Positions 33,191 to 42,824 of a stretch of DNA of 57,735 bases are shown one piece after another. How positions within the stretch are numbered: position 1 is the stretch's first letter; each line of letters begins with the position of its first letter. Below the pieces are notes generated by a model, which saw only the letters and a program-made list of their open reading frames with translations, ran no database searches and was not told where the DNA came from. The stretch covers positions 1-57,735 of the forward strand of contig CAIWFH010000037.1 in assembly GCA_903911925.1 (NCBI GenBank). Direction: 5' to 3'. A program made the translations under genes and the position numbers. The stretch is from an uncultured Acidobacteriaceae bacterium. GTDB lineage: Bacteria; Acidobacteriota; Terriglobia; Terriglobales; Acidobacteriaceae.

Positions 33191-34139
33191 GCAAGCCAAT
33201 TCGGTTGTGGTAGAGAAGCTGGTGAAGCGCTTCGGCGATTTCGTGGCTGTGGACCACATCGATATCGAGACGCGCAAGGGCGAGGTCTTCGGCTTCCTGG
33301 GGCCAAACGGGGCCGGCAAGTCAACGACCATTCGCATGCTGTGCGGGCTGTTGAGGCCAACGTCGGGCCGTGCGGTTGTTGCCGGATTCGACGTGGCTCG
33401 GGACCCTGAATCTGTGCGACAGAACATCGGCTACATGTCACAAAAGTTCTCGCTGTACAACGACCTCAAGGTGATTGAAAACATCCGGCTGTTCGCGGGG
33501 CTCTACAGTGTGCCGGCGAAGGATCTGCAAGGCCGCATTGACTGGGCGCTGGAGATGGCTAACCTGAAGGGGCAGGAGAACCTGATCACTGGCACGCTCC
33601 CCGGCGGGTGGAAGCAGCGGTTGGCGCTAGGCTGTGCTGTGCTGCACAAGCCGCCCGTGATCTTTCTCGATGAGCCGACATCAGGCGTCGATCCCATCAC
33701 GCGGCGGCAATTCTGGGACCTGATTCACGAGATGGCCGGTGAAGGGGTTACCGTATTTGTGACCACGCATTACATGGAAGAGGCCGAGTACTGCAACCGG
33801 CTGGCGCTGATTTTTCGCGGGAAGATTGTTGCATTGGGAACGCCTTCTGAATTGAAGCGTGACTCGATGACCGGTCAACTGCTGCTGGTTGAGTGCGAGC
33901 CTCTTGGCGCCGCCGTGGAGGCGCTGCAGGCCGCGCCCGGCGTGATGGATGCGGCGGTCTTCGGGAACGCACTGCACCTGGTGGTTGGCGACGCAGCGGC
34001 CGCTCAGCCGCAACTGCGCAGCTATCTTGAGACGCGCGGGATTTCCGTTAGCCGCATGGAGCAGATTTGGCCCAGCCTTGAAGACGTATTTGTGTCGCTG
34101 ACCACTGCGAGCAATACGGCAGAGGAGCGCAAACCATGA
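33183..34139 (+). CDS. ABC transporter ATPase, YbhF C-half-like
   Basis: A 318-residue second ATPase. Walker A is GPNGAGKSTT and Walker B is VIFLDEPTSGVD. The signature is the variant LPGGWKQRLALG in place of LSGGQ, as in the second half of YbhF. That suggests one of the two ATP sites is specialised. It starts 8 nt inside the preceding ATPase gene and ends overlapping the first permease (ATGA), indicating strict translational coupling and a heterodimer. Confidence 0.93.
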   Translation: MPEQANSVVVEKLVKRFGDFVAVDHIDIETRKGEVFGFLGPNGAGKSTTIRMLCGLLRPTSGRAVVAGFDVARDPESVRQNIGYMSQKFSLYNDLKVIENIRLFAGLYSVPAKDLQGRIDWALEMANLKGQENLITGTLPGGWKQRLALGCAVLHKPPVIFLDEPTSGVDPITRRQFWDLIHEMAGEGVTVFVTTHYMEEAEYCNRLALIFRGKIVALGTPSELKRDSMTGQLLLVECEPLGAAVEALQAAPGVMDAAVFGNALHLVVGDAAAAQPQLRSYLETRGISVSRMEQIWPSLEDVFVSLTTASNTAEERKP

Positions 34140-35269
34140 GCCTTACCCGCCTGCTGGCCGTAGCGCGCAAAGAGATTATCCAGATCATTCGCGATCGGCG
34201 GAGCCTGGGGATCGTCATTGTGATGCCGGTAACGCTGATGCTGCTGTTCGGGTACGGCGTCAACCTGGACTTGAAAGGCATGCCGGTTTACGTGGTCGAT
34301 CAAGAAGGCAGTCAGCAGAGCCAGGACCTGCTGAAGCATTTCCAGAACAGCGAATACTTTCATCTTGTTCGGGTAGTCAGCGGCTACCCGCAACTCACGC
34401 GCGCACTGGACGACGGCAGGGCCAAGATGGGCGTCGTGATTCCGTGGGACTTCTCGGAGCGGTTGCGCGATGGCCGGCCAGTGCAGGTGCAGGCGCTTGT
34501 TGATGCCTCGGACGACAACACGGCCAACGTGCTGATCGGTTATGCGCAAGCGGTGGTGCAGGGGTACTCCGGCGAGAGGCAAATCAACTGGCTCGGCAGG
34601 CGCGGCTTGTCGGTGCAACCGGTGGCCATCAGCGTTCAAACCCGTACCTGGTACAACGAGGACCTGGAGAGCAGTGCGTTCATCATCCCGGGCGTACTGG
34701 CGCTGGTGATGTCGGTCATTGGCGCGTTCCTCACTTCGCTGACCATTGCGCGAGAGTGGGAGCGGGGCACGATGGAGCAGCTTATCTCCACGCCTGTGTC
34801 GGCTATGGAGATCATGCTGGGCAAGCTGGCGCCGTATTTTGTTCTGGGGATTTTTGATACGGTGGTTGGCGCACTGATTGCGATCTATTGGTTCCAAGTT
34901 CCGTTCCGCGGTTCGTTTGCGACGCTGATGTTCGCTTCGGCCATGTTCATGATCGTGGTGTTGTCGCTGGGATTCTTCATCAGTGTGCTGGCCAAAAGCC
35001 AGTTTGCGGCCAGCCAGATTGCGCTCCTTATCACCTTTCTTCCCGCATTTTTGCTCTCCGGTTTTTTGTTTTCGATTGAACAGATGCCCATCGCACTGCA
35101 GTGGATTACGCGCATTCTGCCGGCGCGATACTACGTCTCGGTGCTGAAGAAGATTTTTCTCAAGGGAACGCCGGCGTCGATGCTCTATGCCGACCTGGTT
35201 CCGCTGGCCGTGTTCACGTTTGTGCTGGCGCTTCTAGCCACCCGCAGCTTCCACAAGAGGCTTGAGTAA
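34136..35269 (+). CDS. ABC-2 type permease, YbhS-like
   Basis: A 377-residue inner-membrane permease: one N-terminal membrane segment (LGIVIVMPVTLMLLFGYGVNL), a large periplasmic domain (about 45-175), then five C-terminal membrane segments starting near FIIPGVLALVMSVIGAFLTSL. AREWERGTMEQLISTPV is the conserved cytoplasmic loop. It closely follows the E. coli YbhS pattern and would heterodimerise with the next gene's product. Confidence 0.93.
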   Translation: MSLTRLLAVARKEIIQIIRDRRSLGIVIVMPVTLMLLFGYGVNLDLKGMPVYVVDQEGSQQSQDLLKHFQNSEYFHLVRVVSGYPQLTRALDDGRAKMGVVIPWDFSERLRDGRPVQVQALVDASDDNTANVLIGYAQAVVQGYSGERQINWLGRRGLSVQPVAISVQTRTWYNEDLESSAFIIPGVLALVMSVIGAFLTSLTIAREWERGTMEQLISTPVSAMEIMLGKLAPYFVLGIFDTVVGALIAIYWFQVPFRGSFATLMFASAMFMIVVLSLGFFISVLAKSQFAASQIALLITFLPAFLLSGFLFSIEQMPIALQWITRILPARYYVSVLKKIFLKGTPASMLYADLVPLAVFTFVLALLATRSFHKRLE

Positions 35270-35281
35270 AGGAGATTAACA

Positions 35282-36415
35282 ATGCTGGGCCGCCTCAAGC
35301 AGATGATCATCAAGGAGTTTATCCAGGTGTTCCGCGACAAGCGGACGCGGTTCATCCTGGTTGGACCGCCGATCATCCAGATGCTGGTGTTTGGCTACGC
35401 GGCCACGTATGAGATTCATCATGTGCCGACAGTGGTGCTTGACCTGGACCACAGCCAGGAGAGCAGGGAACTGGTATCGCGTTTCACGTCGAGCCCCTAC
35501 TTCGATGCGCAGCGGCAGTTGACCGATTCGCGCGAACTGGGCGACCTGATCGACCAGGGCAAAGCTACGGTGGGCCTGGAGATTCATGCCGGATTTGCGC
35601 AGCAGTTGCGCAGCGGACAAACGGCACCGTTGCAAGTGATTGTGGACGCGACCAATTCAAACACCGCACTGATTGCTTCGGGCTACATTTCGCAAATTGC
35701 TCTCGGCTTTGCGCGCGACTACCAGCGGGACCACATCTACCGCATCGCTCCTCAGTTGCTGGAAGTGATGCCGTCCGTGACGCTTGAACCGCGCCCCTGG
35801 TACAACCCCGGCATGAGCAGTCGCTGGTTCTTCGTGCCGGGAGTTATCGGCAGCCTGACTCTGGTCCTGGTAATCACTCTCACCGCGTTTGCGGTTGTGC
35901 GCGAGCGGGAGATTGGCACGCTGGAACAAATCATGGTGACGCCGATTCGTCCGGCGGAGTTCATTCTGGGCAAGACGCTTCCGTTTTTTCTGATCGGCCT
36001 GTTCGACGTGATGCTGATTGCGGCAGTAGGGGCGTTCTGGTTTCAGGTTCCGTTTCGGGGACATATTCCGGTGCTGCTCACAGGCGTGGTCCTGTTTCTG
36101 CTGTGCATGCTGGGCGTTGGGCTGCTGATCTCCACGGTCTCTTCGACGCAGCAGCAGGCAATGGTGACCGCGTTCTTCTATATCATGCCTGCGATTACAT
36201 TCTCGGGATTCGGGTTTCCCATCAGCACCATGCCGCAGTGGATGCAGTACATTACCTACGCCCTGCCGCTACGCTATTTTCTGATTGTGCTTCGAGGAAC
36301 CTATCTGAAGGGCGTAGGGATGGACATTCTCTGGCCGCAGATGGCGGCGATGGCGGGACTGGGCCTGGCTTTGATTACTGCGGCGATTCTTCGATTTCAC
36401 AAGGCGCTGGACTGA
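35282..36415 (+). CDS. ABC-2 type permease, YbhR-like
   Basis: A 377-residue permease of the same layout as the previous one (periplasmic domain after the first membrane segment, then FFVPGVIGSLTLVLVITLTAFAVVREREIGTLEQIMVTPI). It resembles YbhR. GGAG precedes the ATG. With TolC, adaptor and two ATPases it completes a tripartite efflux system for drugs or other hydrophobic compounds; the substrate is not evident. It is the last gene of the operon. Confidence 0.93.
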   Translation: MLGRLKQMIIKEFIQVFRDKRTRFILVGPPIIQMLVFGYAATYEIHHVPTVVLDLDHSQESRELVSRFTSSPYFDAQRQLTDSRELGDLIDQGKATVGLEIHAGFAQQLRSGQTAPLQVIVDATNSNTALIASGYISQIALGFARDYQRDHIYRIAPQLLEVMPSVTLEPRPWYNPGMSSRWFFVPGVIGSLTLVLVITLTAFAVVREREIGTLEQIMVTPIRPAEFILGKTLPFFLIGLFDVMLIAAVGAFWFQVPFRGHIPVLLTGVVLFLLCMLGVGLLISTVSSTQQQAMVTAFFYIMPAITFSGFGFPISTMPQWMQYITYALPLRYFLIVLRGTYLKGVGMDILWPQMAAMAGLGLALITAAILRFHKALD

Positions 36416-36628
36416 AAACCGGCTTACAAGAGACTGCATTGTCGGGGGGCATAGGGTCACAGACATCCGGGAAATCGCGAGGACAGGGGGTTCTTTGGCG
36501 ATTCTCCCCAGGGCCGTGCATCGCATGCGCTATCGCCTTCACGCATAATGGTGTTAGTTTACTTTTGGGTCGGTCAGCTATTGACTCCTGGGACGGCGGC
36601 TGGCGAAGAGGCGGGAGATCGGTTCCTT

Positions 36629-39600
36629 ATGATGGAGTTCCACATTTCAGGAAGCGCGCGGCAGCGCTACCAATTCGAGGAGTCGCTTTTCTCCTATACC
36701 GGGAACGTGGTGTTTGCCAACGTGGCCGGTTGCCGGGAGTTTGCGTACCGGATGAACCAGGTGCGGGAGGCGCAGAAGTTTCCCGAGCGGACGGTGCATG
36801 CCGGGGCTCTTTTTGCGATGGGGCTGATTGACGAGGCGAGCCACGTCCTGATTGAGCGCTACCGCAAGGACTTCGATCCCGAAGTGATCACCAGCGCGCT
36901 CAAATGGTTTGCCGCCCAGGTGGGCGCCGAACCGCTGGACAAGATGCTGCTGACGTTTGTGGAGCAGTTCCCGGGGATCACGGTGATTCGGGGCAAGGAG
37001 ACGCCGAAGCAATGGCTCGCAGGGCAGACGGACGGCATTCAGCACCGGGCTGCGGCGCTGGAAGAGTTGATGCTGCTGTTCGCGGCGAATCGGAATCCCG
37101 CGTTCCAACCCTTCGCGGAGCTATTTGAAGACAAGCCGCTGGCGGAGAAGACCGTTTACCGGCAAGTGACCCAGCAATTCCCTGAGTATTTTGCCGCTCG
37201 TCCGCTGGTGCCGATTGCGGGCGCCAAGCCGGTAAGCCTGCTTGAACTGCTGCGCGCGCCGGCCGTGGATGCGCCGGGCTCTTTGGCTGAGCAACTGGCG
37301 CTGATCCGGCGGCTATGGAAGCCGCTGCTGGGCGATAGCCTGGAGCGTTTTCTGCTGATGGCCGGCGAGATTCTGCATGAGGAAGAGCTTGCCATCTGGA
37401 TGCAGTTTCATCCGCCGGCGGTTGCGGCTGCAGAGGCGGCTCGTCGCCGGCGCGAGAGCGGCCAGCAACAGTGGCCATCGGTGGTGAGTACGGCCGAAGT
37501 GCCTGTTTTTGGCGACCCGGCGCACGAGTACGAGAAGTTTTCACCGGATACGGCCTGGATGCCGCAGACCGTGCTGATGGCCAAGAGCACGTATGTATGG
37601 CTGGCCCAACTGAGCAAACAGTACCGGCGGCATATCGGACGGCTGGACGAGATTCCCGATGAGGCGCTGGAAACGCTGGTGCGCCGCGGGATCAATTCGC
37701 TCTGGCTGATCGGCGTATGGGAGCGCAGCCGCGCATCGCAGACGATCAAGCAGTTGTGCGGGAACCAGGACGCGGTGGCGTCGGCCTATTCGCTCTTTGA
37801 TTACAGCATCGCCGACGACCTGGGCGGCGAAGCGGCTTATGTGAACCTGCGCGACCGGGCTTATAGATTTGGACTGCGGCTGGCCAGCGACATGGTTCCA
37901 AACCACATGGGCATCGACTCGCCCTGGGTGATCGAGCACCCGGATTGGTTCATCTCAAGGCAGGACTCGCCTTATCCGGCCTACCGGTTTGAAGGGCCCG
38001 ATCTCTCCCACGACGGACGCGTGGAGATCAAGATAGAGGACCACTACTTTGAGCAAAGCGATGCTGCTGTGGTTTTCCGCCGGCGCGACCGGCAGTCGGG
38101 CGAGACACGGTACATTTATCACGGCAACGACGGCACCAGTTTTCCGTGGAACGACACGGCGCAGCTTGACTACCTGAATCCCGCAGTGCGCGAGCAGGTG
38201 ATCCAAACCATTCTGCATGTGGCGCGGCTGTTCCCGGTGATTCGCTTTGACGCGGCCATGACGCTGGCTAAGCGGCACTTTCACCGGCTCTGGTTTCCGG
38301 GGCCAGGTGCCAGCGGAGCCATTCCTTCGCGTGCTGAGTACGGCATGAGCCAGGCGGAGTTTGACCGCTGCATGCCGCACGAGTTCTGGCGTGAAGTGGT
38401 GGACCGCGTGGCTGCCGAAGTTCCCGGCACCTTGCTGCTGGCCGAGGCGTTCTGGCTCATGGAGGGGTACTTTGTTCGCACACTGGGCATGCACCGGGTG
38501 TACAACTCGGCCTTCATGGTGATGCTGCGGGACGAGGACAACGCCAAGTACCGGTCGGTGATTAAGAATACCCTGGAGTTCGATCCGGACATCATGAAGC
38601 GGTACGTGAACTTCATGAGCAATCCCGACGAGCGCACGGCGATTGACCAATTCGGCAAAGGGGACAAGTGCTTTGGCGTGGCGGCTATGATGTCCACGCT
38701 GCCCGGTCTTCCGATGTTCGGCCACGGGCAGATTGAAGGGTTTACCGAGAAGTATGGCATGGAGTATCGCTGGCCGCGGCACGACGAAATGCCGGACCAC
38801 TGGCTGGTGGAACGCCATGAGCGAGAGATTGCTCCGCTGTTGAAACTGAGATGGATGTTTGCCGAGAGCAGCAACTTTCTGCTGTACGACTTCTTCCAGG
38901 ATTCGGGCTCGGTGGACGAAAATGTCTTTGCCTACTCCAACCGCAGCGGCAGTCACGCGGCAGTTGTGGTCTACAACAATCGCTATGGCACGGCGCGCGG
39001 GACGATTGACTTCTCAGCGGCTTATGCCGACAAGGGTTCGGCGCAATTGAGGCAGCAGCGACTCAGGGAAGGGCTGGGTCTCACCGACGACTCAGCAGCC
39101 GTGCTGGCATGGCGCGACTCGCTGACCGGACTCGAATACCTGCGCAGGGCGAAGGACCTGGCCGAGCGCGGCTTGACGCTCGACCTGCATGCCTATCAGT
39201 GCCATGTTTTCATTGATTGGCGCGCGATGTACTCGACGGCTGAGAAGCCCTGGGATCGGCTTTGCGATCAACTGAACGGCCGCGGAGTTCCGAGTCTCGA
39301 AGACGCGCTGGAGAACCTTGAACTGCGGCCGGTACACGATGCGCTGCGCGCGCTGCTGGACCCCAGCGTTGTGCGCCTGCTGGCCGAGTTGGCTGGGCGT
39401 CCCCGAGCGGTGGTGGGAACGGACGACAAGAAGGTGGTGCTGGAGCGCAGGGAGTTCTTTGACCTGGCCTGGGCGCGTTGCGAGGGCCTGCTGCGCGTGG
39501 CGCAGGCGGCGTATACGGCGCGCACTGCGGGACCGGAGCAGACCGTTGGCGCGGCCCATCCAACCAATCCCGCATTGCTGGGACCGGCCTTTAAGGAACG

Positions 39601-40477
39601 GCTGCGCGCGGCCATGCGGTTCCCGGCCATTGAAGCGCTTTTCCCGGTGCCGTGGTCAGTGGCGGCACGGCGCGTACTTCCCAGCGTGAGCCCGCAATTC
39701 AGTGCGGCGGCCGTGTGGGGTCCGGTGCTGGGCTGGTGCGCGTTGCAACTGCTGGCCGAGTCAATCGACGTGGAGAACCCGGAGAAGGTGGCGCTGGACG
39801 TGTTTGACCGTCTGCGGCTGCGCGAACCGTTCGCACAGGCCTTCACAGCCCTCGGTTTCGAGGGCGAGGAAGCATGGCGAGCGGCTGCACGCATCAAGGT
39901 TGTTCTGCTTAGCGGTGCAGGCGTCGGCAATGAGGCTTCAGCTGAGGCTGAACCTGTTGCGGAGCCGGAAACGCGGGGCGGGACGGACGATGCGCCTGTT
40001 GCGGAGGTTCAAGCGAAGACGCCCGAGCCCGTTTCGACGCAGCCTGAGGCGGCAGACGACGAGAAGGTCGCCCTATCTCCGGCGCTCTGGCTCGACCCGG
40101 ATGTGCGCTGGCTGACGGGCGTTCATGAGGCGGAGGGGCACGCCTACCTGGTCAGCGAATCGCATGAGGAACTGCTGTGGTGGCTGATGATGCCATCGCT
40201 GCTTCGGTTGGCAGGTGAATCGGCCATAAGCCGCGTTGCCCTGGAAGAGATATTGCACACGGTTGGAGACGCCCTGACGACGGCTGAAGCCTCCGGCTAT
40301 CGAATTGACGCTCTGCTCGGTGCTCCCATTGAACCAGTTATAGAGGAAGAGACGGCAACAGGCGGGGAAGCGGATTTGACGGGGGTGGATGCGCTCGCGG
40401 GAGTTGTAGGGGAGCCAGAGAAGGCAGGCGTCGCGTCTCTACCCGACGACAATGGTGAACCCGAGAAGCACAAATAG
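36629..40477 (+). CDS. Very large GH13-like alpha-amylase superfamily protein
   Basis: About 1,282 residues with the ATG at 36629 (GGGAG upstream; the frame allows 36548). The first about 300 residues are an unrecognised alpha-rich domain. The middle (about 310-740) is a GH13 TIM barrel: region I DMVPNHMG, region II VIRFDAAM with the nucleophile Asp, and region III LLAEAFW with the acid/base Glu. Region IV reads SNPDERTA, so the Asp is kept but the usual His of NHD is Pro. A C-terminal region of about 450 residues includes a Glu/Pro/Ala-rich linker and a weakly conserved alpha-helical end. No signal peptide is seen, so it is probably cytosolic and active on maltose, trehalose or glucan-type substrates. 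The precise activity is uncertain. Confidence 0.82.
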   Translation: MMEFHISGSARQRYQFEESLFSYTGNVVFANVAGCREFAYRMNQVREAQKFPERTVHAGALFAMGLIDEASHVLIERYRKDFDPEVITSALKWFAAQVGAEPLDKMLLTFVEQFPGITVIRGKETPKQWLAGQTDGIQHRAAALEELMLLFAANRNPAFQPFAELFEDKPLAEKTVYRQVTQQFPEYFAARPLVPIAGAKPVSLLELLRAPAVDAPGSLAEQLALIRRLWKPLLGDSLERFLLMAGEILHEEELAIWMQFHPPAVAAAEAARRRRESGQQQWPSVVSTAEVPVFGDPAHEYEKFSPDTAWMPQTVLMAKSTYVWLAQLSKQYRRHIGRLDEIPDEALETLVRRGINSLWLIGVWERSRASQTIKQLCGNQDAVASAYSLFDYSIADDLGGEAAYVNLRDRAYRFGLRLASDMVPNHMGIDSPWVIEHPDWFISRQDSPYPAYRFEGPDLSHDGRVEIKIEDHYFEQSDAAVVFRRRDRQSGETRYIYHGNDGTSFPWNDTAQLDYLNPAVREQVIQTILHVARLFPVIRFDAAMTLAKRHFHRLWFPGPGASGAIPSRAEYGMSQAEFDRCMPHEFWREVVDRVAAEVPGTLLLAEAFWLMEGYFVRTLGMHRVYNSAFMVMLRDEDNAKYRSVIKNTLEFDPDIMKRYVNFMSNPDERTAIDQFGKGDKCFGVAAMMSTLPGLPMFGHGQIEGFTEKYGMEYRWPRHDEMPDHWLVERHEREIAPLLKLRWMFAESSNFLLYDFFQDSGSVDENVFAYSNRSGSHAAVVVYNNRYGTARGTIDFSAAYADKGSAQLRQQRLREGLGLTDDSAAVLAWRDSLTGLEYLRRAKDLAERGLTLDLHAYQCHVFIDWRAMYSTAEKPWDRLCDQLNGRGVPSLEDALENLELRPVHDALRALLDPSVVRLLAELAGRPRAVVGTDDKKVVLERREFFDLAWARCEGLLRVAQAAYTARTAGPEQTVGAAHPTNPALLGPAFKERLRAAMRFPAIEALFPVPWSVAARRVLPSVSPQFSAAAVWGPVLGWCALQLLAESIDVENPEKVALDVFDRLRLREPFAQAFTALGFEGEEAWRAAARIKVVLLSGAGVGNEASAEAEPVAEPETRGGTDDAPVAEVQAKTPEPVSTQPEAADDEKVALSPALWLDPDVRWLTGVHEAEGHAYLVSESHEELLWWLMMPSLLRLAGESAISRVALEEILHTVGDALTTAEASGYRIDALLGAPIEPVIEEETATGGEADLTGVDALAGVVGEPEKAGVASLPDDNGEPEKHK

Positions 40478-40607
40478 CCGCTTGAACCCGAGTGCAGCTG
40501 ACTGGAAGACTAGCTGTGATCCGCCTGAACCCGGGCGGCGCCCCACCCCAAGTGCAGAAAGAGGATGGAGCGCCGGAAGATGAAACGGAGCCTGCTTTGA
40601 AACTGCT

Positions 40608-42005
40608 CTAGCTGCCGACCTTGGGTTCGGTTACCCGGTTGACCGGCATTTCCTTGCCGTTCATGTTCAACGTGAACTGATTCACGTTGCCCTTTTCATC
40701 AACGATGAATTTGATGGCCGAGTCGGCGTCGTTGAAATAGAACTCGGTATCCGACGTTGCAATCATGCCAAATGGGGCGGGCTGGCCCGGGGCGAATGCA
40801 TACAGCTTGCCGTTGCGCATGGTGATGGTAATGGGCAAAGGACCAAGTTGGTAGCTGCCTACGTAACGGGCCAGGATTTGCGCCGCTGGATGGACGATCT
40901 TGCGCTCAACGGGAATCTGATATTTTTCTCCGAAGAGAATCGCAGTCAAATCCTGGGTCACAGTGACGTAGGTGGAAGTTTCAATATTGCTCAAGACAAT
41001 CAGGACGGCATCGTCATCCGGAAAGCGCTTGAACTGGGAGACGAATCCGCTGACCCAGCCGCCGTGGCCGATGTAGCGGTGGCCAAAGTCGCTTCCGAGC
41101 ATCCACCCGTAGCCGTAATCTGCCTCGATGGGAAGCGGCGGAGGTGCGACAAAGTGGGAGTACACGGTCCAGGCCTTGGCGGTGACGGATGAGCTGAAAA
41201 GCTTGCCCGCCTTCAGAAGCCGGTCGAAATGGCACAGGTCGTCGGCAGTGGAGTGGAGACCGCCGGCAGCGGACGGTCCCTCCGCATCAAATGGCTTTAC
41301 AGCGATGAGCAACTCGGCATCGAACTTGTAGCCGTTGGCGCGGTTGGGCGCTACGTTCGCGAGATGGTCGAAGCCTGTGTGGGTCATTCCAGCGGGCTGC
41401 AGAATATTCTGCTGGAGATAGTCCTCGTAGGTTCTTCCGGAGACTTTTTCGATGATCTTGCCAAGCAGGATGTAGCCGGAGTTGCTATAGCGCATGGTCT
41501 CTCCGGGCGGGCTCAGCAGGGGCTTGTCTGCAAATTCCTTGAGGGAGTTTTCGATATGCCGGCCGTCAGTGAAGTCGCCGTATGCCTTGGCGGAAGTGAA
41601 ATCCGGGATACCGGACTTGTGGCACAGCAATTGGTGAATTGTGATTGCGCTCCATTGTTGGGGCATCTCGGGAACATACTTGATAGCCGGGTCGCTCACT
41701 TTCAACAGGCCGCGTTCTTCAAGCTGCAAAATGCTGAAGGCAGTGAACAGCTTGGTAATGGAACCGATGCGGAAGACAGTCTCGGGAGTATTCGGAACAC
41801 TCTGATCGACGTTGGCCATCCCATAGCCCTTGCGCAAGAGAACCTTGTCGCCCTTGGCGATGAGGACCACTCCGGAGAATCGCCCCTGTTTGGCCCATGT
41901 TGCCAGATACTGATCTGACTTGGCGCTGACGTCCTGGGCTGTGCCGAGAATGGTGATGGAGAGTAGAAGTGCGATGGTCGCAATGACACCGGTTCTTGTG
42001 CGCAT
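40608..42005 (-). CDS. Secreted serine hydrolase, beta-lactamase/PBP4 (class C) fold
   Basis: A 465-residue protein with a signal peptide (residues about 7-24). The active-site motifs of class C-like serine hydrolases are present: SITK (SxxK), YSN (YxN) and HGG replacing KTG. The C-terminal about 100 residues form an extra beta-rich domain (ARYVGSYQLGPLPITITMRNGKLYA) common in family XII esterase/peptidase members. It could be a D-alanyl-D-alanine carboxypeptidase, esterase or peptidase; true beta-lactamase activity is not implied. It is monocistronic. Confidence 0.9.
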   Translation of the reverse strand: MRTRTGVIATIALLLSITILGTAQDVSAKSDQYLATWAKQGRFSGVVLIAKGDKVLLRKGYGMANVDQSVPNTPETVFRIGSITKLFTAFSILQLEERGLLKVSDPAIKYVPEMPQQWSAITIHQLLCHKSGIPDFTSAKAYGDFTDGRHIENSLKEFADKPLLSPPGETMRYSNSGYILLGKIIEKVSGRTYEDYLQQNILQPAGMTHTGFDHLANVAPNRANGYKFDAELLIAVKPFDAEGPSAAGGLHSTADDLCHFDRLLKAGKLFSSSVTAKAWTVYSHFVAPPPLPIEADYGYGWMLGSDFGHRYIGHGGWVSGFVSQFKRFPDDDAVLIVLSNIETSTYVTVTQDLTAILFGEKYQIPVERKIVHPAAQILARYVGSYQLGPLPITITMRNGKLYAFAPGQPAPFGMIATSDTEFYFNDADSAIKFIVDEKGNVNQFTLNMNGKEMPVNRVTEPKVGS

Positions 42006-42824
42006 ACGGGCAACTCCCTTTCAAAAGTTGTGGTCGATTCTTTGAACTGTGTTGAAGATATGGAGCTATACGGGGAGTTGAGCGGAACGGTTCCATTACG
42101 GTTATGGGAAGTCAATGCATCGTCTGCGAGTGCCGCCTTCAGCGAACTGGAGGCTGATGATGATGGACGCCTCTCACACCGACCGGATCGTTGCCATGAC
42201 TCTCGTACCAGTCGGCGATCATTTTAAAGCGCATTTTGTATCGCGATGTGGGTTTGCGGGTCTCTCGGACAGCGCTTTATCACAAGCATCTGTGATGTGA
42301 GGCACATCGTAATCATTCTTCAGGGGTTCAATGTTCCAGCCGGACCTTCTCTGGGGAGAGTTCTGCAGGGATTTGCGTCGAAGATCCAGGTGCCATCCCG
42401 ACTTTCGCCGATGATTCAAGGCGAATGCTTTTTTCTACTCTCTTTCCTCTCCAGGATTCGGCCCAGACGTGGGGAGCGTGCGACCTATGTCGCCCTCTGA
42501 AGTTCGTCAGGAACGCGGTCGAATGCCAGCCGCCGGGGAAACGACTAAGCCACCCCGGCCCCATACGCAGGCACTGCGTTCTGCAGTGAGAATTCGAATC
42601 ACGCCGTCGGCTGATGCTTCAACTGGCCGTCCCAGGCCGGCCAAATCCACAAACCCTGGCTTGGAAGTTCGCAATATAGATTCGAGTCTCCTGCCAGGCT
42701 GCGGCGGTAGAAAGGCTGCGCTTGCCTGGGAGAAGAATGTCCTTTACCCGCACACCGAACTGATGCGTACCAGAACCTGCGCGCGGGAACCAATGCCTGA
42801 CGCGACAGGAATTGAGGGGGAGAG
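42006..42824. other. 819-base region without a convincing gene
   Basis: Between the serine hydrolase and hoxE, frames up to 122 codons exist on both strands, but their products look like chance translations and lack ribosome-binding sites. Two adjacent perfect dyads occur: ATCACA-AGCATC-TGTGAT (42279-42296) and GATGTG-AGG-CACATC (42294-42308). The promoter of the hox-like operon should lie in the right part, but no strong boxes were found. Confidence 0.4.
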
